Source: Streptomyces griseiscabiei
Lineage (GTDB): Bacteria; Actinomycetota; Actinomycetes; Streptomycetales; Streptomycetaceae
Assembly: GCF_020010925.1 (NCBI RefSeq)
Contig: NZ_JAGJBZ010000001.1
Location: 3,198,501-3,262,500, forward strand
Length of the DNA stretch: 64,000 nt
Direction of reading: 5' to 3'
Position numbers and translations under genes: made by a program. Of the stretch, positions 26,435-33,475 are shown in pieces. Each line of letters starts with the position of its first letter. Position 1 is the stretch's first letter. The notes under the pieces were generated by a model. The model was not told where the DNA came from. It did no database searches and was given only the letters and a program-made list of their open reading frames with translations.

Positions 26435-27006
26435 CGGGCGGGCTCCTCTGCGGGTATGTGGGCGGCGAGCAGGTCGTCGAGCGGTGTGCCGTCGTAGCGG
26501 GCGCAGTTGGCGGGGAACGTGCGCTGGAAGATGTCCAGGTCGGTCAGCCGGCCCAGCTTGTAGCCGACTTGGCGCAGGACGCCCTCGTGGCGGTAGCCGG
26601 CGCGCAGCACCATGCGGCGGGAGGGCTCGTTGCCGGAGGAGATGAAGGCGATCACCGTGGACATGCCGGCCTGCTCCGCCAGTTCGGTGAGGCGGACGCA
26701 CAGGGCCGAGCCGACACCGCGGCCACGGGCGTCGGGCGAGAGGTAGACCGAGATCTCGGCGCTGGCCAGATAGCCCCTGCGTGAGGCGAAGGGACTGAGC
26801 GTGCCGTATCCGGCGAGCCGTCCGTCCTGCTCGGCGGCCAGGGCGGGGTAACGGCCATGGTGGGCTGACAGCCAGCCGTGCAGGTCGTCGAGCGCCTTCT
26901 CTTCATGATCCATGGTCGCGTCGGTGTGCCGGATGGCGTGATTGATCGTAGACAGTACCCCAGGAAGATCAGCTTCGGTCAGCGGGCGCAGGACGGGGGC
27001 GCTCAT
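26431..27006 (-). CDS. GNAT N-acetyltransferase (Pat-like)
   Basis: The 191-residue protein has the acetyl-CoA pyrophosphate loop RGRGVGS at 94-100 and the VLRAGYRHEGVLRQVGYKLGR segment typical of phosphinothricin-type acetyltransferases. It overlaps both neighbours by 4 nt. In this operon it could acetylate an amine intermediate, as protection during assembly or as self-resistance. Specificity is not visible from sequence. Confidence 0.9.
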   Translation of the reverse strand: MSAPVLRPLTEADLPGVLSTINHAIRHTDATMDHEEKALDDLHGWLSAHHGRYPALAAEQDGRLAGYGTLSPFASRRGYLASAEISVYLSPDARGRGVGSALCVRLTELAEQAGMSTVIAFISSGNEPSRRMVLRAGYRHEGVLRQVGYKLGRLTDLDIFQRTFPANCARYDGTPLDDLLAAHIPAEEPAR

Positions 27007-27971
27007 CGGGAGACCTCCCCGAGGACGGCGTCGGCGCGACGGCGGTAGACGCCGACGCCCTCGGAGCTGGGGATCAGCCGCTGGAGGTCGTAGTGGGTGT
27101 CCAGGTGGCCGTGGAAACGGGCGTACTGGGCCTGGTTGTTGGCGATACGTCCGGCGAAGTAGCCGTTGTCGGTGAGGTTGCCGAGCAGCATGTTGTGGGC
27201 GATCAGCAGACCGCCGGGGCGCAGGGCGGGGGTGGTGGCCTCCATGATCGGGAAGTAGATCGCCTTGTCGATCAGGTCGGGGTCCATGCCCTCGGGGGCG
27301 CGGTGCGGGGCCGGGCCCTCGGCGTCCAGCACACACAGGTCGACCGGGTCGAGACCGCGGCCGTGGGCGATGGCGTCGGTGGTGGCGAACTCGACCCCGT
27401 CGGCGAGACCGAGGGCGGTGAGGTTGCGTTCGGCCAGCGCCATGGTGCCGGGGTCGATGTCGATCAGGGTGGCGGTGCCGCCGGCCGCGCGGATGCCGGG
27501 CAGCGCCCAGACCGCCCAGTACCCGTAGTACGAGCCGGGGAAGACGGTGCGGCGGGGCGCCAGCAGATGACAGAGCGCGAACAGCAGCCGGGCCTCCTCC
27601 GGGAAGATGTAGGTGGCTCGGTCCTCGTGGTCGAACCGCTCGGCGACCCGCTCCCGCAGCGCCTCGAACGCGTCCTCCGGATAGGCCGTGGAGGCGATCA
27701 CCCCGTCCCGCTCCAGCCCCTCCAGCACCTGGGCGACGAAGGCGCGTTCGTCCACGGGGAACCGGGTGGAGAGGTTGAACTGGTCCTCGTTCAGCCCGAC
27801 GTCCTCGGGGCGCAGACGACCGGAGCCCAGCCAGGAGCAGTAGTCGGCGCGGCTGAGGAGACCGCCGCGGAAGCTCTGGTACTCGGGGACGGCACGCAGG
27901 GCGGCGTCGATGAGGTCGTGGGCGACCCCGCCGGTCGCACGGGGGGCGTCGGGACGGGCGACGGTGGTCAC
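27003..27971 (-). CDS. Class I SAM-dependent (O-)methyltransferase-like protein, first gene of the operon
   Basis: From the GTG at 27971, preceded by AAGGAG, this encodes 322 residues. A helical N-terminal part (about 1-125) precedes a Rossmann-like domain with FPGSYYGYWA at about 144-153, the acidic strand end LIDIDPG (169-175), LCVLDAEGP, and GGLLIAHNMLLGN near the C-terminal part. This resembles metal-dependent O-methyltransferases, although the first glycine loop is unusual. In-frame ATGs a few codons upstream lack as good a ribosome-binding site. It heads the coupled nine-gene operon and faces the gamma-glutamylcyclotransferase gene across a 132-bp divergent gap. Confidence 0.82.
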   Translation of the reverse strand: MTTVARPDAPRATGGVAHDLIDAALRAVPEYQSFRGGLLSRADYCSWLGSGRLRPEDVGLNEDQFNLSTRFPVDERAFVAQVLEGLERDGVIASTAYPEDAFEALRERVAERFDHEDRATYIFPEEARLLFALCHLLAPRRTVFPGSYYGYWAVWALPGIRAAGGTATLIDIDPGTMALAERNLTALGLADGVEFATTDAIAHGRGLDPVDLCVLDAEGPAPHRAPEGMDPDLIDKAIYFPIMEATTPALRPGGLLIAHNMLLGNLTDNGYFAGRIANNQAQYARFHGHLDTHYDLQRLIPSSEGVGVYRRRADAVLGEVSR

Positions 27972-28103
27972 GCGTGGACTCCTTGTCATGGGGCTGCTCA
28001 TGGGGGTCATGGGGCTTCTCGTGGGGTGGTGCCCGGCGGTCCGGGCAGGCGGCATAGGCTCCGGCGGGAAGTACCGGCTGCCTTTCACGTGGGAGTACGA
28101 GCG
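27972..28103. promoter_or_regulatory. Divergent promoter region of the nine-gene operon and the GGCT gene
   Basis: This 132-bp gap must hold the promoter of the minus-strand operon and that of the plus-strand gamma-glutamylcyclotransferase gene. I see ribosome-binding sites on both sides (AAGGAG and GGGAG) but no clear -35/-10 pair. Confidence 0.45.
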
Positions 28104-28562
28104 ATGCCGACGGCACATCGACAGACGTACGAGCTGCCCCTGTTCGTCTACGGGAGCCTGTCGTACGCCGAGGTGCGGCGGGCACTGTTGGGGCGGGTCA
28201 CCGGGTCCCGCCCGGCGGCGGTGACCGGCTGGCGCAACGCGGCCCTGCGCGACCGTGTCTTCCCCGGTCTGGTGTCCCGGTCCGGGAGCCGGGTCACCGG
28301 ATGCCTGCTGACCGACCTCGACCCCGCCGAGCGCGCCCTGCTGGACGTGTACGAGGGCCCGATGTACGAGGCCCGCGTCCTCCCCCTCGAAGGCGGAGGC
28401 TCCGCTGTGGCCTATGTGTGCGTCGACGCCTCGCTGGTCCTGGAGAACGACTGGGACCGGGAGCACTTCGGCCGGGAGCTGCTGCCGGGCTACACGGCGG
28501 GGGTGGTCCGCTGGCTGGCGTCCCGAGAGGCGGCGCTCACCCGTACCGGATCCGGCGGATGA
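28104..28562 (+). CDS. Gamma-glutamylcyclotransferase (AIG2/GGCT-like) family protein
   Basis: The 152-residue protein has the family's VYGSLSY loop at about 15-21 and a candidate catalytic Glu84 in VYEGPMYE. GGCT enzymes release gamma-glutamyl groups from amines or amino acids as 5-oxoproline. GGGAG lies 8 nt before the ATG. It is the only plus-strand gene between the minus-strand operon and the diiron oxygenase, facing the operon divergently. A role in removing a glutamyl protecting or carrier group is an attractive inference. Confidence 0.88.
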   Translation: MPTAHRQTYELPLFVYGSLSYAEVRRALLGRVTGSRPAAVTGWRNAALRDRVFPGLVSRSGSRVTGCLLTDLDPAERALLDVYEGPMYEARVLPLEGGGSAVAYVCVDASLVLENDWDREHFGRELLPGYTAGVVRWLASREAALTRTGSGG

Positions 28563-28637
28563 GCCGGCGACGGGCCCGCCGGCCGGTCCCCTGACCGGTC
28601 GTGCCGATGGATGGTCCGCTCTCGACGGCGTTCATCG

Positions 28638-29672
28638 TCACACCAGTTCGTACGACTCGAAGGCGGCCCGGATCTCGGGGTCGTCCAGCGACCCGAGCCG
28701 TCTGAAGTGCTGGACCGTCTGCTGGGACGCGTCACGGGCGGTCTTGCGCACCAGACTCTCCGGGAACACCTCGGCCAGCACCTGTTCGACGGTGTCCCGG
28801 TCGAGCCCGTACCCGGTCAGCTCCTCGCGGAAAGCCGGCAGGTCCGGCCGGAGGAAGGCGTCCACCATCATCGGCGCGAGGGTGCCGATCACCCGCCGCT
28901 CGGCCGGGTCCGACTGCGCCCACAGCTCCTTGAGGAAGAGCGAGAAGTAGGTGTGGTGGCGGCCCTCGTCCATGGCGTGGTCGCGCACCACCTCACGGAC
29001 CGTGGGCACCACCCGGGGGTCGTCCGGGACCTCGCCGAGGGAGCCCGAGATCAGCGTCTCGGAGACGATCACGAAGACCAGCTCGGCCAGCACCCGCCAG
29101 TCCGGGTGCTCCTGCTGGATCATCGCCAGCCGGGTCAGGAAGTACGGCTCGGCGGGCAGCCGCGCGGCGACACCGGTACGGGCCTGAGCCTGTCTCATCA
29201 GATCGACGGAGAACAGGGCGTGGTACGCCTCGTCGCAGTAGATCCGGTAGGCGTCGAACCGCATGTCCGGATGGAGACGCAGGCCCACTGTTCCCTGGGC
29301 GATACCGAGCGCGGTGCGATTGACGACGATCTGTTCCAGCTTCGCCGTGAAATCCAGGTAACGGTAGAGGTGCTGGATCAGTATCCGGTCGAATAGTTCA
29401 GGGCGAAGATCCCGTACCAGCTCATGGCGGGCGACCGGAACCAAGTCGGGCGAAAAGAAATACTGCCCTTCGGTTTCGCCCGGCAGTTCCCGCCGGGGAG
29501 TCGCACGTACCGAGGCGCGTTTGTCCCAGCCACGGAACGGGCTGCGATAACCGTCAGCCGGTTCCGGGTCGTCGGCGCCCGGGACCTGGGCCTCGGAATC
29601 CTTGACCAGCAGGCGCTTGGGACAGTAACTGACCGCGGTACAACCGGTGAAGAGCCCCACGATGCCACACAT
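28638..29672 (-). CDS. AurF-type diiron N-oxygenase with amidotransferase-like N-terminal tip
   Basis: The 344-residue protein has a complete set of candidate iron ligands in AurF order: Glu113, Glu148 and His151 (CDEAYH), Glu205 (VSETLIS), His232, Glu236 and His239 (HAMDEGRH). AurF-type enzymes oxidise aryl or alkyl amines to hydroxylamine, nitroso or nitro groups. Strangely the protein opens with MCGIVGLF, the hallmark start of class II glutamine amidotransferases, and then departs from that family. GGGGGAA before this ATG supports the start. Convergent with the GGCT gene, it is probably the oxidative enzyme of the neighbouring operon. Confidence 0.88.
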   Translation of the reverse strand: MCGIVGLFTGCTAVSYCPKRLLVKDSEAQVPGADDPEPADGYRSPFRGWDKRASVRATPRRELPGETEGQYFFSPDLVPVARHELVRDLRPELFDRILIQHLYRYLDFTAKLEQIVVNRTALGIAQGTVGLRLHPDMRFDAYRIYCDEAYHALFSVDLMRQAQARTGVAARLPAEPYFLTRLAMIQQEHPDWRVLAELVFVIVSETLISGSLGEVPDDPRVVPTVREVVRDHAMDEGRHHTYFSLFLKELWAQSDPAERRVIGTLAPMMVDAFLRPDLPAFREELTGYGLDRDTVEQVLAEVFPESLVRKTARDASQQTVQHFRRLGSLDDPEIRAAFESYELV

Positions 29673-29985
29673 GCATTCCCCCGGATTCTCTATTCCTCAG
29701 CCGTTCCGCGATATCGAACGAACGCCGATGATCATGCAAGGAACGCTTTCCAGGAGCAAGCCCTACTAACAGAATCTCGAATCGTGAGACAATTAGGAGA
29801 ATGTTTGACCAGGTCATTCCGGTGATTTTCCTGCCGGTCCTGCCGGAGGTTTTCCGGACAGAACGCGACGCTCCCCGGCATCGAGAGCGGCGCCCGGAAC
29901 GGCAAAAGGCCGGCCCCGACGGCAATGCCGGGACCGGCCCACTGCTCGAACACGGCGCTCGACGCACCGCTGACCCTGGGGGCCC
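29673..29985. other. Upstream region of the diiron oxygenase, locally AT-richer
   Basis: No gene is seen in these 313 bases. The part nearest the oxygenase (about 29680-29830) is visibly richer in A and T than its surroundings. On the minus strand it contains TTGTCT and TTAGTA separated by 17 nt, a plausible promoter. The distal part holds the rluB terminator and a tandem CCGGCAGGA repeat. Confidence 0.5.
29904..29939 (-). terminator. Intrinsic terminator after rluB
   Basis: An 11-bp stem (29908-29918 with 29929-29939, one G-T pair) is followed on the minus strand by TTTT. It lies about 45 bp beyond the rluB stop. Confidence 0.8.
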
Positions 29986-31140
29986 TTAGAGGTCGACCTC
30001 CTGCATCAGCATCCCGACCTCGGTGTTGGACAGCCGGCGCAGCCAGCCCGACTTCTGGTCGCCGAGGGTGATCGGCCCGAAGGCGACGCGCACCAGCTTG
30101 TCGACCGGGAAGCCTGCCTCCGCCAGCATCCGGCGCACGATGTGCTTGCGCCCCTCGTGCAGGGTCACCTCGACGAGGTAGTTCTTGCCGGTCTGCTCGA
30201 CGACCCGGAAGTGGTCCGCGCGCGCGTACCCGTCCTCCAGCTGGATGCCGTCCTTGAGCTGCTTGCCCAGGTCGCGCGGGATCGGGCCCACGATGTGCGC
30301 GAGATAGACCTTCTTCACGCCGTACTTGGGGTGGGTCAGCCGGTGCGCCAGCTCACCGTGGTTGGTGAGCAGGATGACGCCCTCGGTCTCGGTGTCGAGC
30401 CGCCCGACGTGGAACAGCCGCGTCTCGCGGTTGGTCACGTAGTCGCCGAGGCACTGCCGGCCCTCGTTGTCCTCCATCGTGGAGACGACACCGGCCGGCT
30501 TGTTCAGCGAGAAGAACTGGTACGACTGCGTCGCGACCGTCAGGCCGTCGACCTTGACCTCGTCCTTCTCCGGGTCGACGCGCTTGCCCTGTTCCAGGAC
30601 GATCTCGCCGTTGACCTCGACCCGCGCCTGCTCGATCAGTTCCTCGCAGGCGCGCCGGGAGCCGTAGCCCGCGCGCGCGAGGATCTTCTGCAGCCGCTCG
30701 CCCTCCTGCTCGGCGCCGGGGAAGGTCTTGGGCAGCTTGACGTCCTTCTTGCCCGCGTACCGCTCCCGGTTGCGCTCCTCGGCCCGCGCGTCGTACTCGC
30801 GGGAGGTCGCCGGGGCCCAGCGGCCCCGCCCGGTGCTGCCCTGGCCCTGCTTGGGGCCGCCCTTGGCGCCACCGCGCGCGGACGCGCCGCGCCCCGACTT
30901 CGGCCCCTCCGGGGAGGCGCCGGGGCCCACGTCGTAGCGCCGCTCCTCCGGGCGGGGCTTCTTCGGCCGGCCGCCGCCGCCCTGCCTGTCGTCGCGGTCG
31001 TTCCCGGCACCGCGGTAGTTGCCGCGGCCTCCGCCGCCGCTCCCGCCTCGGCCACCGCCGCTACCGCCGCGGCCGCCGCTGTTGCCACCACGGCTCCCGC
31101 CGTTGTTTCCGCTGCTGTTCCTGCCGCTGCTGCTTCGCAT
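29986..31140 (-). CDS. rluB: 23S rRNA pseudouridine synthase (RluB/RsuA family) with Gly/Arg-rich N-terminus
   Basis: The 384-residue protein has an N-terminal Arg/Gly-rich region of about 140 residues with many RGG and GGRG units. An S4 RNA-binding domain (LQKILARAGYGSRRACEELI) and the pseudouridine synthase domain with the catalytic Asp in GRLDTETEG follow. It modifies large-subunit rRNA. The ATG at 31140 overlaps the scpB stop by one base (TGATG), so it is coupled to the scpA-scpB pair, an arrangement seen in other actinomycetes. The RGG region may add RNA affinity. Confidence 0.93.
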   Translation of the reverse strand: MRSSSGRNSSGNNGGSRGGNSGGRGGSGGGRGGSGGGGRGNYRGAGNDRDDRQGGGGRPKKPRPEERRYDVGPGASPEGPKSGRGASARGGAKGGPKQGQGSTGRGRWAPATSREYDARAEERNRERYAGKKDVKLPKTFPGAEQEGERLQKILARAGYGSRRACEELIEQARVEVNGEIVLEQGKRVDPEKDEVKVDGLTVATQSYQFFSLNKPAGVVSTMEDNEGRQCLGDYVTNRETRLFHVGRLDTETEGVILLTNHGELAHRLTHPKYGVKKVYLAHIVGPIPRDLGKQLKDGIQLEDGYARADHFRVVEQTGKNYLVEVTLHEGRKHIVRRMLAEAGFPVDKLVRVAFGPITLGDQKSGWLRRLSNTEVGMLMQEVDL

Positions 31141-31793
31141 CAAAGTTCCGTCTTGTCGTCTGCGTCCTCGGAATCCGGAGCGTCCGGATCGAACGACGGT
31201 ACGCCTTCCTGGGTCTCGGCCTCGATCGCCTCCGCCTCCGGGAGGAAGGGCGCCAGCTCCGGGAGCTCGTCCAGGCCGCGCAGGCCCATCCGCTCCAGGA
31301 AGTAGTTCGTCGTCCTGTACAGGATCGCACCTGTTTCGGGTTCCGCGCCCGCCTCCTCGACCAGCCCCCGCTGGAGGAGGGTCCGCATGACCCCGTCGCA
31401 GTTGACCCCGCGCACCGCCGAGACCCTGCTGCGGCTCACCGGCTGCCGGTACGCGACCACGGCCAGCGTCTCCAGCGCGGCCTGGGTCAGCCGGGCCTGC
31501 TGCCCGTCCAGCACGAACCGCTCGACGGCCGCGGCGTACTCGGGCCGGGTGTAGTACCGCCACCCGCCGGCGATCAGCCGCAGCTCGAAGCCGCGTCCCT
31601 GGGCCGCGTAGTCGTCGGACAGTTCCCTGAGCGCCTTGGAGATCTGCCGCTTGGGCCGCTCCAGGATCTTGCTCAGGTGCTCCACCGTCGCGGGCTCGTC
31701 CACGACCATGAGGACGGCCTCCAGAGCCGGCTTGAGGTCGAGATCGGCGACGGTGCGCGCCCCGGCGGGCGTCTCGGTTCTCTCCTCGCTCAC
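31140..31793 (-). CDS. scpB: Segregation and condensation protein B
   Basis: The 217-residue protein has the ScpB winged-helix pattern (LKPALEAVLMVVDEPA, RPKRQISKALREL, TLAVVAYRQPVSRSRVSAVRGV, YRTTNYFLERMGL). With ScpA it bridges the Smc dimer to organise the chromosome. The GTG start overlaps the scpA stop as GTGA. The C-terminal tail (about 185-217) is acidic. Confidence 0.95.
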   Translation of the reverse strand: MSEERTETPAGARTVADLDLKPALEAVLMVVDEPATVEHLSKILERPKRQISKALRELSDDYAAQGRGFELRLIAGGWRYYTRPEYAAAVERFVLDGQQARLTQAALETLAVVAYRQPVSRSRVSAVRGVNCDGVMRTLLQRGLVEEAGAEPETGAILYRTTNYFLERMGLRGLDELPELAPFLPEAEAIEAETQEGVPSFDPDAPDSEDADDKTEL

Positions 31794-32878
31794 GCCTTCT
31801 CCTCCTCGGGCGACTCGGGCGGCTCCGACGACTCGGGCGACTTGGGCGACTTGGGCCGCCCGGACGGCTCCGGTGGCTCGGGCGGCCGGTCGAACTCGTC
31901 CGTGACCACGGGTTCCGTGCCCTCGTCACCGCCGGTCCACCGCACGATCAGATCGCCGAGCGCGGTCTCCTGGTCGAGGGCCACGGCCTTCTCGCGATAG
32001 AGCTCCAGCAGGGCGAGGAAGCGGGCGACGACGGTCAGGGTGTCGTCGGTGTCCTCGACGAGCACACGGAAGGACGCCTCTCCCAGCTCCCGCAGCCGGG
32101 CCACGACGATCCCGGCCTGCTCCTGCACGCTGACGAGGGGCGCGTGGATGTGGTCGATGTACACCTGCGGCTTCGGTTTCGGCTGCATCGCCTTCACGGC
32201 CAGCCTGGCGAATCCTTCCGCCCCGATGCTGATGACCACCTCGGGCAGCAGTTCGGCGTGCTGCGGCTCCAGCCCGACGGTGCGCGGATACCGCCGGGCC
32301 TCCGCGTCCAGCCGCCGGTTGAAGATCTCCGCGATCTGTTTGTACGCCCGGTACTGCAGCAGCCGCGCGAACAGCAGGTCCCGGGCTTCGAGCAGCGCGA
32401 GATCGGCCTCGTCCTCGACCTCGGCGGCGGGCAGCAGCCGGGCCGCCTTCAGATCCAGCAGCGTCGCGGCCACCACGAGGAACTCGGTCGTCTCGTCGAG
32501 GTCCCAGTCCGGTCCCATGGCCCTGATGTGCGCCATGAACTCGTCGGTGACCTTGGAGAGGGCGACCTCGGTGACGTCCATCTTGTGCTTCGAGATCAGC
32601 TGAAGCAGCAGGTCGAACGGCCCCTCGAAGTTGGCGAGCCGAACCTTGAAGACCCCGTCGTCGACAGCCTCGACCGCTTCGGCCGCCTCAGCCGATTCGG
32701 CTGGTTCGACCACTTCGGCCGGTTCGATCCGCTCGACCGACCCCACCGGTTCGGCGGGCTCGTCCGGCTCACCCGGCGGAGCCGAGGGCGGAGCCAGCGC
32801 CCCTCTCCCCAGCGCACGCCGACGACCGGCGGAACCACCGGAAGCCGAGCCGGAGCCAGAGGAGTCAAACGAGGTCAT
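31790..32878 (-). CDS. scpA: Segregation and condensation protein A
   Basis: The 362-residue protein has the kleisin N-terminal segment FEGPFDLLLQLISKHKMDVTEVA at about 88-110 and a C-terminal winged-helix region that binds Smc. Non-conserved Glu/Pro/Ala-rich tails flank it (about 25-75, and the last 50 residues, rich in Ser-Pro-Glu). It acts with ScpB and Smc in chromosome condensation. It lies 18 bp downstream of the ribbon-helix-helix-like gene in the parA-like operon. Confidence 0.95.
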   Translation of the reverse strand: MTSFDSSGSGSASGGSAGRRRALGRGALAPPSAPPGEPDEPAEPVGSVERIEPAEVVEPAESAEAAEAVEAVDDGVFKVRLANFEGPFDLLLQLISKHKMDVTEVALSKVTDEFMAHIRAMGPDWDLDETTEFLVVAATLLDLKAARLLPAAEVEDEADLALLEARDLLFARLLQYRAYKQIAEIFNRRLDAEARRYPRTVGLEPQHAELLPEVVISIGAEGFARLAVKAMQPKPKPQVYIDHIHAPLVSVQEQAGIVVARLRELGEASFRVLVEDTDDTLTVVARFLALLELYREKAVALDQETALGDLIVRWTGGDEGTEPVVTDEFDRPPEPPEPSGRPKSPKSPESSEPPESPEEEKA

Positions 32879-32896
32879 AGCCCCCGCAGGCTACCC

Positions 32897-33475
32897 CTAC
32901 CGCCCGCGAAGCCGTCGTACGAGGATGCTCGCGTCCCCCCGGGACTCCAGATCCGCCAGCACCACGGCGACGGCCTCCCGCACGATCCGCCCGCGGTCGA
33001 CGGCCAGCCCGTGCTCCCCGCGCAGCACCAGCCGCGCGTGTTCGAGATCCATCAGCTCCTCGGCGGAGACGTACACGGTGATCTTCTCGTCGTGCCGCTC
33101 CCGCCCACTGGGCCTGCGCCCGGAGGCCCGCCCCCGCTTGCGCGGCGCGGCAGAACCTTCCTGCGGCTTCGGCTGGGGCTGGCGCCCGGCCGCCGCGGCC
33201 CGCTCGGCACCCGCCGCGGCGGCGCGGCTGCGCGGCTGCTCGCCGTCGGCCTCGGCGTCCGCGGCCACATGCTCGGACCCCTCGCCGTCACCGCCCTGTA
33301 CGGGCACGGACGGCGGCGCGTCCTCCGCGGCGGCGGCCCCGTCGCCGTCCCCGGCGGGAGCGGGCACCCGGACTTCTCCGTTGGCCCCCCGCCGGGGAGT
33401 GGACGGCTGCAGCGCCATTCCCCCTGTCGTACGGAAGAGTTCGTCGGCCCCCGGCAGACTCACTCGGCGTGACAC
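32897..33475 (-). CDS. Hypothetical protein with C-terminal ribbon-helix-helix-like domain, partner gene of the ParA-like ATPase
   Basis: The 192-residue protein has a disordered Ala/Gly/Arg-rich region (about 20-125). A C-terminal segment follows with a short beta strand (EKITVYVS), a helix (AEELMDLEHARLVL) and a second helix (GRIVREAVAVVLADLE), the pattern of ribbon-helix-helix DNA-binding domains. It overlaps the ParA-like gene by 16 nt using the GTG at 33475 with GGGAGG 10 nt upstream; a GTG at 33463 giving a GTGA overlap is the alternative. Small DNA-binding partners of ParA ATPases often use this fold, so it may be its centromere-binding or regulatory partner. Confidence 0.7.
   Translation of the reverse strand: MSRRVSLPGADELFRTTGGMALQPSTPRRGANGEVRVPAPAGDGDGAAAAEDAPPSVPVQGGDGEGSEHVAADAEADGEQPRSRAAAAGAERAAAAGRQPQPKPQEGSAAPRKRGRASGRRPSGRERHDEKITVYVSAEELMDLEHARLVLRGEHGLAVDRGRIVREAVAVVLADLESRGDASILVRRLRGR

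Noticed and set aside
28583..28598. Terminator between the GGCT gene and the diiron oxygenase gene
   Set aside because: CCGGTC/GACCGG gives only a 6-bp stem with a 4-nt loop and no T-run; possible but not strong enough to list.
17096..29672. PKS, NRPS, lanthipeptide or other standard cluster type
   Set aside because: No ketosynthase, condensation, adenylation, carrier or RiPP-precursor pattern appears in either strand of this region.
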